Shown here in pieces: positions 8,604-17,007 of a stretch of 64,000 nucleotides of DNA. The first letter of the stretch is position 1; every line of letters starts with the position of its first letter. Location of the stretch: positions 186,001 through 250,000 of the forward strand of contig NZ_QXQA01000006.1 of NCBI RefSeq assembly GCF_003583765.1, written 5' to 3'. Both the position numbers and the translations under genes were made by a program. Under the pieces are notes generated by a model. It worked only from the letters and a program-made list of their open reading frames with translations, had not been told where the DNA came from and made no database searches. The stretch comes from Paenibacillus nanensis. GTDB taxonomy: Bacteria; Bacillota; Bacilli; Paenibacillales; Paenibacillaceae.

Positions 8604-9482
8604 TTAAGACATCATCAAAACGGCAGGCGCCGCCACAAGAATCATCATTATGAACAGGATGCCGACAAGCGGAAAGACGAGCTTTGAGGAGGCCTCTTCG
8701 CCGCTTACACGGGCGATTTCCTTCCGCTTCTCCCACAAGGAATAAGACAGCTCCCTAACCGCAAGCACGAAATGCTCGCCCCCCTTGCGGTAATTAAGCA
8801 GCATAACCGTCGTAAAAAGCGACGCTTCCTGGACGGCGCAGCTCCGGTTGAAGCGCTCGAGCGCCGTGTTGAACGACTGCCCGTTCCGCATGGCGGCAAC
8901 CGCCGCTCGCCACTCTCGATCAAGCGGATTTTGCGAGTTTTCTTTCCCTTCCAGGCAGCGCGCGAAAGCGCTCTGCACCGTTTCGCCTGCGCCAACGAGC
9001 AGCATCAGCTTGCTCATCCGGTCCGGCAAAGCAGCTATGATCGCTTTTCTTCTTCGGTTCACCTGCTTGCCCGCATCGGCGAATCCACGGAAGCCAAACC
9101 CGATAAAAGCAAGCAGCCCGGCTGCCAGCAACAGGGCTTCCCCGCTGATGCCCGACAGCCATGCGCATCCCGTCAACGCGCCGTAACCCGTCCCGATCGC
9201 CGATGCCGCTTCCTTTTTAGTCCGCTCCATCGTCCAAGATGAGCCCCGAAGAATAAACAGCTTCATATGGTAGCTGTTAAGCAGAAGTCCAATTGGCTCT
9301 TGCTTCATCGCGTACTCGATCACCCGCATAAACGGCATTTCGATTAAACGTTCTTTAAACCTGCCGCTGCTGCTGCCGTTTCGCCGGCCCGCAAGCATCC
9401 CCGGTAAATGCGCGATCGTGAAGCGGCCCGCCAGGAAGCACCAAAATCCCGTCAGCAGCACCGCTGCCGCAATTCCAGCCAC
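8604..9482 (-). CDS. tadC: TadC-like type II secretion F-family inner membrane platform protein
   Basis: T2SSF domain protein, paired with TadB upstream to form the membrane platform on which CpaF acts. The T2SSF core is the stretch ALPDRMSKLMLLVGAGETV to SFNTALERFN and RKGGEHFVLAVRELS. Membrane segments flank it, including a C-terminal hairpin (LVFPLVGILFIMMILVAAPAVLMM). The GTG at 9482 is preferred because AAAGGGGTGG lies at good distance. The longer frame to 9545 opens with a TTG inside tadB and lacks a ribosome site. Stop to next gene (flp) is 24 bp. Confidence 0.85.
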   Translation of the reverse strand: MAGIAAAVLLTGFWCFLAGRFTIAHLPGMLAGRRNGSSSGRFKERLIEMPFMRVIEYAMKQEPIGLLLNSYHMKLFILRGSSWTMERTKKEAASAIGTGYGALTGCAWLSGISGEALLLAAGLLAFIGFGFRGFADAGKQVNRRRKAIIAALPDRMSKLMLLVGAGETVQSAFARCLEGKENSQNPLDREWRAAVAAMRNGQSFNTALERFNRSCAVQEASLFTTVMLLNYRKGGEHFVLAVRELSYSLWEKRKEIARVSGEEASSKLVFPLVGILFIMMILVAAPAVLMMS

Positions 9483-9508
9483 TCTCGCCACCCCTTTCTT
9501 CGATTGCG

Positions 9509-10351
9509 CTATATATCGATTCGCATGATCCGGTCCATCATCCAATAACAGCCAAGGAGAAGCGCAAACAGAACCGTAAGCAGGAAATAGCCAAGCATGC
9601 CGTACAAAGGAGCCATATAATCGGGCGCGGCGAAGCCAAGAAAGGCTAAAAAAACAAACGGCACCGCCATCATCACGCGAGACTCAAACCTTTTTTGCGC
9701 CAGAAGCACTTTCATTTCTCCCTCTACGGTAAGCTTATCGCCGATAATGGTTGAAGTCCGCTTCATAACCTCCAGCAAATCGCCGCCAGAACGTTTGCAC
9801 GTCGTCAGCGCGTCGACGAATTGCGTAATCTCATCGATTTGAGCCCGGTTGGCCAAATCCCGAAGCGCCCCTTCCAAAGGCTCAAGGTTGTCCAGTCTGT
9901 AGCAGATCGTCTGAAACTCCTTCAGCATGTCCGCCCCCGAATCCGAATAAAGCAGCTTCATATCCTCCAGCACGCCACGGAACGCGTTCTCCAAAGAACG
10001 TCCGGCCGCAAGGGATGAGGTTAACGAAAAGAGCGCTTCTTTGAACTGCAGCTTTAACCGATTTCTGCGGCGCTCGAGCAGCGACTTCCGCCGCAGCCTC
10101 GGAGCGGCCAGCCCCAGCACACTTGCGACGATGGAAAGCGGAACGGAGTGATAAAATAAATAGACCGCCGTATACACCGCCGCACTGCCTGCCATAACGG
10201 AAAGAGCCAGCTCCTGTTTGCTTAGCACGTACTCTGTATAACGTGTAAGCTGTCCTTTTCCCGGTTTAGCGTCAAACACACCCTCCCAGCCGCTCCAAGC
10301 GGCCAATCTCCGCAGAATGCCGTAATAATTACGTTCAGCACGCCATTCCAT
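9509..10351 (-). CDS. tadB: TadB-like type II secretion F-family protein
   Basis: 280 residues. The N-terminal region has two membrane segments (AVYTAVYLFYHSVPLSIVASVLGLA), then the T2SSF domain with EALFSLTSSLAAGRSLENAF, FQTICYRLDNLEPLEGALRDLA and DEITQFVDALTTCKRSGGDL. It ends in a C-terminal hydrophobic hairpin. AAAGGAGC precedes the ATG at 10351, which lies 17 bp inside the end of cpaF. With TadC it forms the polytopic base of the pilus engine. Confidence 0.86.
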   Translation of the reverse strand: MEWRAERNYYGILRRLAAWSGWEGVFDAKPGKGQLTRYTEYVLSKQELALSVMAGSAAVYTAVYLFYHSVPLSIVASVLGLAAPRLRRKSLLERRRNRLKLQFKEALFSLTSSLAAGRSLENAFRGVLEDMKLLYSDSGADMLKEFQTICYRLDNLEPLEGALRDLANRAQIDEITQFVDALTTCKRSGGDLLEVMKRTSTIIGDKLTVEGEMKVLLAQKRFESRVMMAVPFVFLAFLGFAAPDYMAPLYGMLGYFLLTVLFALLLGCYWMMDRIMRIDI

Positions 10352-11573
10352 CCGGCAGCTCCTTTCCAGCCATACGAAGCTTCTCCGTATTGTTCAGCGG
10401 CTTATTGGTTCTTTCCAATCCGCCCAAAATCCGGCCGCCCCTCTCTCCGTCCTCCCGATACCGAAATAGCGGATTCAGCTTCACTTCCCCGTTCTCTACG
10501 CCCAGCACCTCGGCAATCTCTGCCACTTTCCTGGACCGGTCCCGATAGCGGGAAAGGTGGATCATGATGTCGATCGCAGACCCGATTTGCCCTCGAATGA
10601 CCGGCAGCGGCAGCTCCGCCGCGCTGAGCACCATCGTCTCGAGCCGGCTGATCATGTCTTTGCAGCTGTTCGCATGGCCTGTCGAGATCGAGCCGTCATG
10701 GCCTGTATTGAAGGCTTGGAGCATATCAAGCGCTTCTCCCCCCCGCACCTCTCCGACCACAATTCGGTCTGGCCGCATTCGGAGCGAAGCCCGGATCAAA
10801 TCCCGAATCGAGATTTCCCCTTTACCTTCCGTATTCGCATTCCGCGTCTCCATGGAAACAAGGTTTGGCACGGAATGAATTTGCAGCTCCGCAGAATCCT
10901 CGATCGTCACAATCCGTTCATCCGCCGGAATAAATTGAGACAGCGCATTGAGGAACGTCGTTTTGCCCGTGCCTGTCCCCCCGCTAATAAAAATGTTGTA
11001 TTTCGCCTCAACCAGCTCCCGGAGAAAATGGGCAGCCTCATCGGTCAGCGAACCCAGCTTAATGAGATCCTCCATCGTCATAGGTTTGCCGGGGAATTTC
11101 CTTATCGTCATACAAGGACCTTTAAGGGCGACCGGCGGAAGCACCACGTTGACGCGAGAGCCGTCCCTCAGCCTGGCGTCCACGATCGGGGAAGATTCGT
11201 TCACGATCCGGTTGACGCTTGCGACGACCGATTGAATCAAATCCTCCAGCTTCTCTTTGCTCTCGAACGCCCCCGGCAGCAGCGTCATCACTCCGTTCCT
11301 TTCGATGAACACCTCGTTATGGCTGTTGATCATAATTTCGCTAATGGACGGGTCGTCCATGAGCGGCTGGAGAATGTCCAATCCGCGGAAAGAGTGAAAC
11401 AATCGGCGCACAAGCTTCACCTTCTCCGCCGCCGTTAACGGATGGAGCTTGCACCAGTCGAATACGACCTGCTCCGTCTTGCTCATCAGCTCCTCATCGG
11501 ACATCGACCCGCCAAAGTCAATGCCGGAACGAATCTGTTCTCGCAGCTCGTACACAAGCTCATCCGACACCAT
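10335..11573 (-). CDS. cpaF: CpaF/TadA secretion ATPase
   Basis: Hexameric ATPase that powers Flp pilus assembly. The Walker A motif SGGTGTGKTTFLNAL (around residue 200), the Asp-box VTIEDSAELQ, and the Walker B/His-box region RMRPDRIVVGEVRGGEALDML with STGHANS are all intact. Upstream motifs LMDDPSISEIMINSHNEVFIERNG are typical of CpaF. I start it at ATG 11573 (MVSDELVYELREQI), 6 bp after GAGG; the frame is open further up but lies inside the CpaE-like gene. The ribosome site is part of a perfect 9-bp inverted repeat at 11581-11601, suggesting coupling to translation of the upstream gene. Confidence 0.92.
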   Translation of the reverse strand: MVSDELVYELREQIRSGIDFGGSMSDEELMSKTEQVVFDWCKLHPLTAAEKVKLVRRLFHSFRGLDILQPLMDDPSISEIMINSHNEVFIERNGVMTLLPGAFESKEKLEDLIQSVVASVNRIVNESSPIVDARLRDGSRVNVVLPPVALKGPCMTIRKFPGKPMTMEDLIKLGSLTDEAAHFLRELVEAKYNIFISGGTGTGKTTFLNALSQFIPADERIVTIEDSAELQIHSVPNLVSMETRNANTEGKGEISIRDLIRASLRMRPDRIVVGEVRGGEALDMLQAFNTGHDGSISTGHANSCKDMISRLETMVLSAAELPLPVIRGQIGSAIDIMIHLSRYRDRSRKVAEIAEVLGVENGEVKLNPLFRYREDGERGGRILGGLERTNKPLNNTEKLRMAGKELPDGMAC

Positions 11574-12705
11574 GTAGAGCCTCGCTTTCCCCGAAAGCGA
11601 GACCGAACAGCCGGTCAACCGCAGCCCGGTAGACGGGAGAGGACAAAATCGGATGCAGCTCGCCCCGAGTCCATTCCTTCACCTCTGGGAGATGGACGGC
11701 GACAGGCATCCCATTCCCGCGATTCATGGCCTTTCTCCCGCTTTCATTCGAACGGTTACCTATCGTAATGGAGTGGCTTTGAATCGCCTGAAAGACCTCG
11801 CCCCACCGGTCCAAGCCGTACCGCAGCAGCATCGATTGTTTGGCCGCTGCCGGCGGATCATGAGTGACGACCCAGAAATTAAGGTTGGCCCGGTTCAGTA
11901 CAGCAACATGCATATCGCCAAGACCCTCATCCATATCGACAATGACGATATCGTATTGACCGTTCCCTGCAACTGCATCAACAATCGCGACAGCATCCTC
12001 GGCATTTAAGGATAACCGGTCCTCCGCATTTCGGAACCCGGCCAAATAATCGAACTTTAGCCGCGCATGGTAAGTCCGCCTCTCAGCAACCCATTGCCCA
12101 AGCGATTTCGTGCCGTTCTTCACTTCATAAAGCAGCTCCGACATTCCGTCTCCCGCGCTTTCAGCATCCGGCTTCGTTTCCAACCAAAGATAAGAGGTGT
12201 TCCAACGCTCCAGGTTTAAATAAAAGACTTTCTTTCCGCGAGTCCCTGCGGCACTCGCCATATGAAGCGCAAGGGTTGTTTTGCCGACTCCGCCGGAAGC
12301 GGAATGGATCGTGGCTACCTTTGCTCCTAAGGCGCCAGCCTTCATGCCTGCGAGCTCGCCGGACGAAGCTTGCAGCTTGCCGAACAGCTCCGACAAGCCC
12401 TTCAGCAGCAGCGGGAGCGGCTGAAATTGAAGCAGCTCAGCCTGGCTGCCGTTCTCGCCAAGCTTGTCCACCAGGGCGACCGAAGGAACATGAGACAGCT
12501 CGGGCTGAAGCTCGCGAAGCAGCTCGGGTTCTGCCGCTAATAAATCGATCGTATACCCCTGCTTGACGTACTGCTTGCAAGCATTCGGATGCGTGAAGGC
12601 CGCTACCTGCCACTGCTCTCCGAAGGCGCTGCCGCGGATATATTCCGCAAGCCTGCGCGTATACTCTTTGTCCCTCGACGCGACAGCCAGCTGGTATCTT
12701 ATCAA
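11560..12705 (-). CDS. CpaE/TadZ-like ParA-family ATPase
   Basis: First gene of the Tad operon, with a TTG start behind a strong AAAGGAGGAG. Residues 1-110 form a receiver-like domain without obvious phospho-acceptor (TIDLLAAEPELLRELQPEL...). Residues 128-380 are a MinD/ParA-type ATPase: Walker A IHSASGGVGKTTLA (about 134-147), VFYLNLERWNT, and YDIVIVDMDEGLGDMHV. The signature lysine of the deviant Walker A motif is replaced by Ser137. CpaE/TadZ proteins position the Tad machine at specific cell sites. The C-terminus overlaps the start of cpaF by 14 bp. Confidence 0.85.
   Translation of the reverse strand: MIRYQLAVASRDKEYTRRLAEYIRGSAFGEQWQVAAFTHPNACKQYVKQGYTIDLLAAEPELLRELQPELSHVPSVALVDKLGENGSQAELLQFQPLPLLLKGLSELFGKLQASSGELAGMKAGALGAKVATIHSASGGVGKTTLALHMASAAGTRGKKVFYLNLERWNTSYLWLETKPDAESAGDGMSELLYEVKNGTKSLGQWVAERRTYHARLKFDYLAGFRNAEDRLSLNAEDAVAIVDAVAGNGQYDIVIVDMDEGLGDMHVAVLNRANLNFWVVTHDPPAAAKQSMLLRYGLDRWGEVFQAIQSHSITIGNRSNESGRKAMNRGNGMPVAVHLPEVKEWTRGELHPILSSPVYRAAVDRLFGLAFGESEALHGVG
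11581..11601 (-). promoter_or_regulatory. Inverted repeat covering the cpaF ribosome site
   Basis: On the minus strand, CTCGCTTTC and GAAAGCGAG form a perfect 9-bp stem with a 3-base loop. The right arm contains most of the GCGAGG that serves as the cpaF ribosome site, 7 bases before its ATG. The stem lies inside the last codons of the upstream cpaE-like gene, so ribosomes finishing that gene would open it. Confidence 0.6.
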
Positions 12706-12726
12706 TGCGACTCCTCCTTTCGATTT

Positions 12727-12791
12727 CCACGCACGAAAAAAAGCACCGCATAGGGCGCAGATTTCTGCAGCCTTAAACGGTGCTTCCGTGG
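12727..12791 (-). terminator. Branched hairpin with T-run between ndk and Tad operon
   Basis: On the minus strand an outer stem AAGCACCG/CGGTGCTT encloses a second hairpin (GGCTGCAGA...TCTGCGCC), and a run of seven T follows the outer stem. A further CCACG/CGTGG pairing may extend it. It lies 57 bp after ndk and 22 bp before the TTG of the Tad operon. It is most simply the ndk terminator, but because it ends so near the first Tad gene it could also act as an attenuator. Confidence 0.65.
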
Positions 12792-12847
12792 TTATGTATG
12801 AGCTTGGTTAAAAATTTACCATAGGTTTCCTAGTTCGTCAACCACTC

Positions 12848-13246
12848 CTACTGAAAATACATGCGGATTTCGCGTTCCGCATTCTCCGGCGAGTCGGAGC
12901 CGTGCACAATATTGCTCGCCACATCGGTAGCAAAGTCTCCTCGTATCGTACCCGCGGCCGCCTCCTTCGGATTCGTCGCTCCAATAAGGGCGCGCGCGTT
13001 CTGAACGGCGTCCTTCGCTTCGACGACCATACCGAACACAGGTCCCGACGTAATAAAATCTACTAACTCGCCAAAAAAAGATTTCGCTTTCAAATGCTCA
13101 TAATGCTGTTCGGCCGTTTCCCGGCTTAAGTGCATCAGCTTTGCTTCAATAATTTTGAAGCCTTTCTCTTCGAATCTAGCGACAATGCGACCGATAAGTC
13201 CGCGCGCTACGCCATCCGGCTTAACCATAACAAATGTTCTATCCAT
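12848..13246 (-). CDS. ndk: Nucleoside diphosphate kinase (short C-terminus)
   Basis: Transfers the gamma-phosphate of ATP to nucleoside diphosphates by a phospho-histidine intermediate. [47 protein letters not shown] and [16 protein letters not shown] are all present, with the catalytic His at 115 and Lys9. The ribosome site GGAGGGG precedes the ATG. At 132 residues it is about 15 shorter than the Bacillus enzyme: it stops at IRMYFQ, where relatives continue with a C-terminal helix. The downstream bases do not continue the family sequence in an obvious frame. The active site is complete. Confidence 0.95.
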   Translation of the reverse strand: MDRTFVMVKPDGVARGLIGRIVARFEEKGFKIIEAKLMHLSRETAEQHYEHLKAKSFFGELVDFITSGPVFGMVVEAKDAVQNARALIGATNPKEAAAGTIRGDFATDVASNIVHGSDSPENAEREIRMYFQ

Positions 13247-13277
13247 GTGAACCCCTCCGTCTTATAGGTATAGCCAA

Positions 13278-14078
13278 TTATTTGTTAAGCCATTCAATAA
13301 TAATGCCGGCCGTTTCTTCTATCGCGCGATTCGTCACGTCAATGACGGGACAATCGAGGGAAGCCATAACCGATGCCGCATAGTCCAGCTCCTCTTGGAT
13401 TCTCTCCGGACTCGCGTAATGCGCGGACGCCGGCAAGCCTAGCGACTTCAATCTCTCGGACCGGATTTCTAGCAAATGCTCCGGCTGCATCGTCAAGCCT
13501 ACGATTAAGCGGCCAGGGTCCTGCTTTAATTCCGCGGGAGGATTGACTTCCGGCATAAGCGGCAAATTCGCCGTTTTAATGCCTTTATGCGACAGGAACA
13601 CGCTCAGCGGCGTTTTGGAGGTTCTCGATACGCCGATCAATACGACCTGGGCCTGCACCAAGCCTCTTGCGTCTTTGCCGTCATCGTATTTCACCGCAAA
13701 TTCGATCGCTTCAATCCGCTTATGGTAAGCCTCGTCGATCGAATGCAGCAGACCCGGCTCGCGTCTTGGAAAGCTTCCAAACGTATCGACAAAAGCCTGC
13801 ATCATTGGGCCCATGACGTCCACGGCGCGCACCCCGTGTTTGACAGACTCTTCGCGCATGAGCTCGCGAAGCTCCGGCTGCACGAGCGTGTAGCTGATAA
13901 ATCCGCCTGTCTGAGCAGCCTCCGCTACAATTTTTACGATTTCGTCCTCCGTCCGCAGGTGGCCGAAACGTTTGATTTTCACTTTTTCCGAAGAAAATTG
14001 CCTTAGCGTCGCCCTAGCGACCGCTTCCGCCGTCTCCCCGACCGCGTCGGAGCATACGTATATGATTTGTTCTGTCAT
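13278..14078 (-). CDS. yqfL: Bifunctional kinase/pyrophosphorylase regulator of PPDK or PEP synthase (DUF299)
   Basis: 266 residues, the full length of the DUF299/PpsR family, which phosphorylates and de-phosphorylates (with pyrophosphate formation) a Thr of pyruvate phosphate dikinase or PEP synthase using ADP. The N-terminus MTEQIIYVCSDAVGETAE is diagnostic, and a P-loop-like GVSRTSKTPLS spans about residues 149-159. In B. subtilis the gene lies behind ccpN, and the same arrangement is seen here: ccpN ends 2 bp before this ATG. That links it to control of gluconeogenic carbon flow. Confidence 0.93.
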   Translation of the reverse strand: MTEQIIYVCSDAVGETAEAVARATLRQFSSEKVKIKRFGHLRTEDEIVKIVAEAAQTGGFISYTLVQPELRELMREESVKHGVRAVDVMGPMMQAFVDTFGSFPRREPGLLHSIDEAYHKRIEAIEFAVKYDDGKDARGLVQAQVVLIGVSRTSKTPLSVFLSHKGIKTANLPLMPEVNPPAELKQDPGRLIVGLTMQPEHLLEIRSERLKSLGLPASAHYASPERIQEELDYAASVMASLDCPVIDVTNRAIEETAGIIIEWLNK

Positions 14079-14080
14079 GC

Positions 14081-14773
14081 TTACTGGTCCCCCAATTCCG
14101 AAGCTGACGCGATATCAGCCAGCAGAGCGATGATGTTCGATTTGGATACCCATCCAGCCACCAAAGGGTTTTGTCCCGTTTCATCAGGCGGATGAATGAC
14201 CGGCAAACAATCGACCTGATGCTGGGACATTTTACGAATGGCATCCATTACGGTATCGTCAGGAACCAGCGTCACGATATTGGGATAGCGGGTCATCACC
14301 ATGCTGACCGGTATCGTTGCCGCGCCTGCATTTCCGAGGGTAATTTTCAGCAAATCCTTGGGTGTCACGATGCCGGCAAACCGCTTCTCCTCGTTCACAA
14401 CAAGCAGCGTATCCGCATTTTCCATAAATAAAGTGATGACCGCGTCATGCACCGATAATGTGTCGGGTATGTTGACGGGAACGCCTTGCACCTCTCGTAC
14501 CTTCATATTGTGGAAGCGCTGCAGAGGCTCGTTGCTCGCTCGGAATGTATTTCCGAGGAAATACCCGACTTTAGGCTTAGCGTCCAGCATGCCGAGCATG
14601 ACAAGAAGCGACAAATCCGAACGAAGCGTAGGCCGGCTAACGCCTAAATATTCAGCAAGCTGCTCCCCTGTTACAGGAGAATGCTTCTTAACTAACTCTA
14701 TGAGCTCTAATTGCCTGGAAGAAAGCTGAATGATCCGTCCCCTCTTTCTTTTATGACTCATATTCATGCGCAT
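14081..14773 (-). CDS. ccpN: CcpN-type repressor of gluconeogenic genes (HTH plus two CBS domains)
   Basis: An N-terminal winged helix (LSSRQLELIELVKKHSPVTG...YLGVSRPTLRSDLSLL, about 17-75) is followed by a pair of CBS domains (about 90-220) with NADTLLVVNEEKRFAGIVTPKDLLK and VDCLPVIHP...LVAGWVSKSNI. This is the CcpN layout; CcpN represses gapB and pckA and senses nucleotides through its CBS pair. Gene order ccpN-yqfL matches B. subtilis. The ribosome site is weak at each possible ATG (14773, 14767, 14761). I keep the longest. Confidence 0.9.
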   Translation of the reverse strand: MRMNMSHKRKRGRIIQLSSRQLELIELVKKHSPVTGEQLAEYLGVSRPTLRSDLSLLVMLGMLDAKPKVGYFLGNTFRASNEPLQRFHNMKVREVQGVPVNIPDTLSVHDAVITLFMENADTLLVVNEEKRFAGIVTPKDLLKITLGNAGAATIPVSMVMTRYPNIVTLVPDDTVMDAIRKMSQHQVDCLPVIHPPDETGQNPLVAGWVSKSNIIALLADIASASELGDQ

Positions 14774-14865
14774 TAAAACCGTATAACACCTTATTTAAAA
14801 TATCATATTCGGATATATTGCACAATAATTATCGGACGCAGCTCCTATACGGCGGATGAATACAC

Positions 14866-14910
14866 AAAAGCCGCCCGGACGCGAATTTCGTCGCATCAGG
14901 GCGGCTTTTA
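14866..14910 (-). terminator. Terminator after pepF
   Basis: AAAAGCCGCCC and GGGCGGCTTTT form an 11-bp stem with a ~20-base loop, ending in TTTT on either strand. It lies 12 bp past the pepF stop. Confidence 0.85.
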
Positions 14911-14921
14911 CCACACATGCC

Positions 14922-16703
14922 TTAATTGTTTTCCGTCATTTCCAGGAACAAGCGAACATCTTCTTCGGTCAGTGACACAGCCTCTCTCCAGAAGGTCTGC
15001 TCCTCGAGATTCACGCCGAGATGCTTCTCGGCAAGCTGCTCAACAGTCATACGGCCCGTATCTCTGAGCAGCGCTACATATTTGGACGCGAACGACGGTC
15101 CTTCCTGCTGCGCTCTCGCATACAACCCGGCGCTGAACAAGTAGCCGAACGTATAAGGGAAGTTGTAGAACGGCACATCCGTTAAATAGAAATGCAGCTT
15201 CGACGCCCAGAAATGCGGATGCGCCGCGCCCAGCGTATCCTTGAAGGCCTCCCGCTGCGCCGCTTCCATTAATTCATTCAGCTCGCTTACCGTTACCAGA
15301 CCTTGTTTGCGCCGCTCGTAGAAGCGCGTCTCAAACAACAGACGAGCGTGAATATTCATAAAAAACGCCACGGAACGCTGAATTTTATCCTCCAGAAGCC
15401 CGAGCTTCTCCTCTTCGTCCTTGGCCGCTTGCATCGCGCGGTCCGATACGATCATCTCGGCAAAGGTGGAGGCCGTTTCCGCCACGTTCATCGCATACTC
15501 CTGCGAGAACCCCGGCAGATCGTTCATGACATGCTGGTGGTACGCATGGCCCAGCTCATGCGCGAGCGTCGAGATGTTGCTGGCCGTCCCGGAATAGGTC
15601 ATAAAAATACGGGTCTGCCCGCTCTTCGGGAACGAGGTGCAGAAGCCGCCCGGACGCTTGCCCGCGCGGTCCTCCGCCTCGATCCAGCCGTCCTTGAACG
15701 CCATCTCCGCAAAGTCCGCCATCGCCGGATCGAACGCCCGGAACTGCTCCGTAATAAAAGCGGCTCCTTCATCGTACGAAACGGTGCGGGTCGCTGAACC
15801 GATGGGCGCATCGACGTCATGCCAATCCAGCTTCTCTACGCCTAGCAATCGTGCTTTGCGCTCCAAATACAGGACGAGCGCTTTCTTGCCGTCCTCAATC
15901 GCCGACCACATCGCGTTCAGCGTCGCTTCGCTCATTCGGTTGATTTGCAGCGGCTCCTGCAGCACGGATGACCATCCGCGCTTCTCGTACAGCTTCAGGC
16001 GGAAGCCGGCGATCCGGTTAAGCGCATCCGCGCTCAAATCCGCGACCGATGCCCACACGCGCTCCCATTCCGCAAATGCCGCCTCTCGGACGGAACGGTC
16101 GCTGTCCGAAAGGCGGTTCGCCATTTGTCCGGCGGAGAGCAGCTTCTCCTCGCCATCCTGCTCCACCCGGAACTTCGCCCCCGACACAATTAAGTTGTAC
16201 AGGTCGCCCCAGCCGTGGTAACCGTCGATCGCCAGATCGCCGACAAGCGCTTCCAGCTCAGGCGCCAGCTTAAGCTTCGCGAGCTCCCGTCTTTCGCTTA
16301 AGTTAAACGCTAGCTCTCCGAGCGCGCCGTCCTGGAGAAGCTCTTTCCATGCCGCGTCATCGATTTCTCTCAGCACGTTATCGAACCGGGTCAGCTCCGC
16401 AAAAAACTTGGCCGAAATATTTTTCACGCGGTCGCCTAAACCGATAGCGGCAAGATCCCGCACATTTTGTGCGGTCAGGCATTCGATAAACGACTCCGAC
16501 TGCCGCAAGCTGAGCAGAATCGATTGCGATAAAGCCGTCATTTTTTTGACGCGTTCCTTCACGTCGACGGCGCTGTCCGCTAATACCCCCTGCAGCTCTG
16601 CAATCCCCGCCTCCATACCCGCCAATTCCTTGGCGAAGGCCGCCGAATCGGAACCGCCCGGATAGATCGCATCCAAATCCCAAGTCATCGGATATTTGCT
16701 CAT
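14922..16703 (-). CDS. pepF: Oligoendopeptidase F family M3 metallopeptidase
   Basis: 593 residues, the normal length. The zinc motif HELGHAYHQH lies near residue 383, with the downstream Glu ligand in the following helix (SQEYAMNVAETASTFAEMIV). The start MSKYPMTWDLDAIYPGG is typical of the M3B clade. It is a cytosolic enzyme that cuts short peptides, contributing to peptide use and signal-peptide turnover. The minus-strand leader upstream (16751-16803) can fold into a hairpin followed by a T-rich stretch, so attenuation is possible. It is a single gene with its own terminator. Confidence 0.94.
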   Translation of the reverse strand: MSKYPMTWDLDAIYPGGSDSAAFAKELAGMEAGIAELQGVLADSAVDVKERVKKMTALSQSILLSLRQSESFIECLTAQNVRDLAAIGLGDRVKNISAKFFAELTRFDNVLREIDDAAWKELLQDGALGELAFNLSERRELAKLKLAPELEALVGDLAIDGYHGWGDLYNLIVSGAKFRVEQDGEEKLLSAGQMANRLSDSDRSVREAAFAEWERVWASVADLSADALNRIAGFRLKLYEKRGWSSVLQEPLQINRMSEATLNAMWSAIEDGKKALVLYLERKARLLGVEKLDWHDVDAPIGSATRTVSYDEGAAFITEQFRAFDPAMADFAEMAFKDGWIEAEDRAGKRPGGFCTSFPKSGQTRIFMTYSGTASNISTLAHELGHAYHQHVMNDLPGFSQEYAMNVAETASTFAEMIVSDRAMQAAKDEEEKLGLLEDKIQRSVAFFMNIHARLLFETRFYERRKQGLVTVSELNELMEAAQREAFKDTLGAAHPHFWASKLHFYLTDVPFYNFPYTFGYLFSAGLYARAQQEGPSFASKYVALLRDTGRMTVEQLAEKHLGVNLEEQTFWREAVSLTEEDVRLFLEMTENN

Positions 16704-16750
16704 ATGTCCACTCTCCCGTCATGGTATAACCGCTATATGTAGGTCCATCC

Positions 16751-16803
16751 AAAATAAAAACCGAGCAGCCTCCGCAATCCATTTGCGCAAACCCACTCGG
16801 CAG
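16751..16803 (-). promoter_or_regulatory. Possible leader hairpin/attenuator upstream of pepF
   Basis: In pepF orientation, CCGAG...CTCGG closes an internal CGCAA/TTGCG hairpin and is followed directly by TTTTTATTTT, about 47 bases before the pepF ATG. No minus-strand gene lies close upstream that would need a terminator here, since the two genes at 16843-17249 are on the plus strand. The structure is seen in the sequence; the role is inferred. Confidence 0.4.
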
Positions 16804-16842
16804 TGTATAACATTATTATATCCAGATTGGAGGTCATTCGCC

Positions 16843-17007
16843 ATGTCCCAACCTTTGCAAATTTCAGCGGAAACCGCGATAAAGCTATCGAAACAATTAA
16901 ACGTCCCGATCGAGCATCTGATGCATATGCCGAAGCATATTCTGCTCCAGAAGCTTGCCGAGCTTGCCAAGAAGGAAGCCGAAGCTTCGACGGAGAAGCC
17001 GGAATGA
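16843..17007 (+). CDS. yycC: YycC-like small protein
   Basis: A 54-residue protein (MSQPLQISAETAIKLSKQLN...LMHMPKHILLQKLAEL) matching my memory of the YycC family, small proteins of unknown function in Bacillaceae and Paenibacillaceae. TTGGAGGTC lies 8-10 bp ahead of the ATG, which fixes the start; the open frame further upstream is not coding. The last Glu codon and TGA overlap the ATG of the next gene (ATGA), indicating coupled translation. Confidence 0.8.
   Translation: MSQPLQISAETAIKLSKQLNVPIEHLMHMPKHILLQKLAELAKKEAEASTEKPE

Noticed and set aside
10557..11438. 293-codon ORF on the plus strand
   Set aside because: Shadow of cpaF in the opposite strand with skewed composition.
12727..12791. 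Cyclic di-GMP riboswitch before the Tad operon
   Set aside because: Such a switch would make sense for pili, but the conserved GEMM core and tetraloop receptor are absent; the element is a simple two-tier hairpin with T-run.
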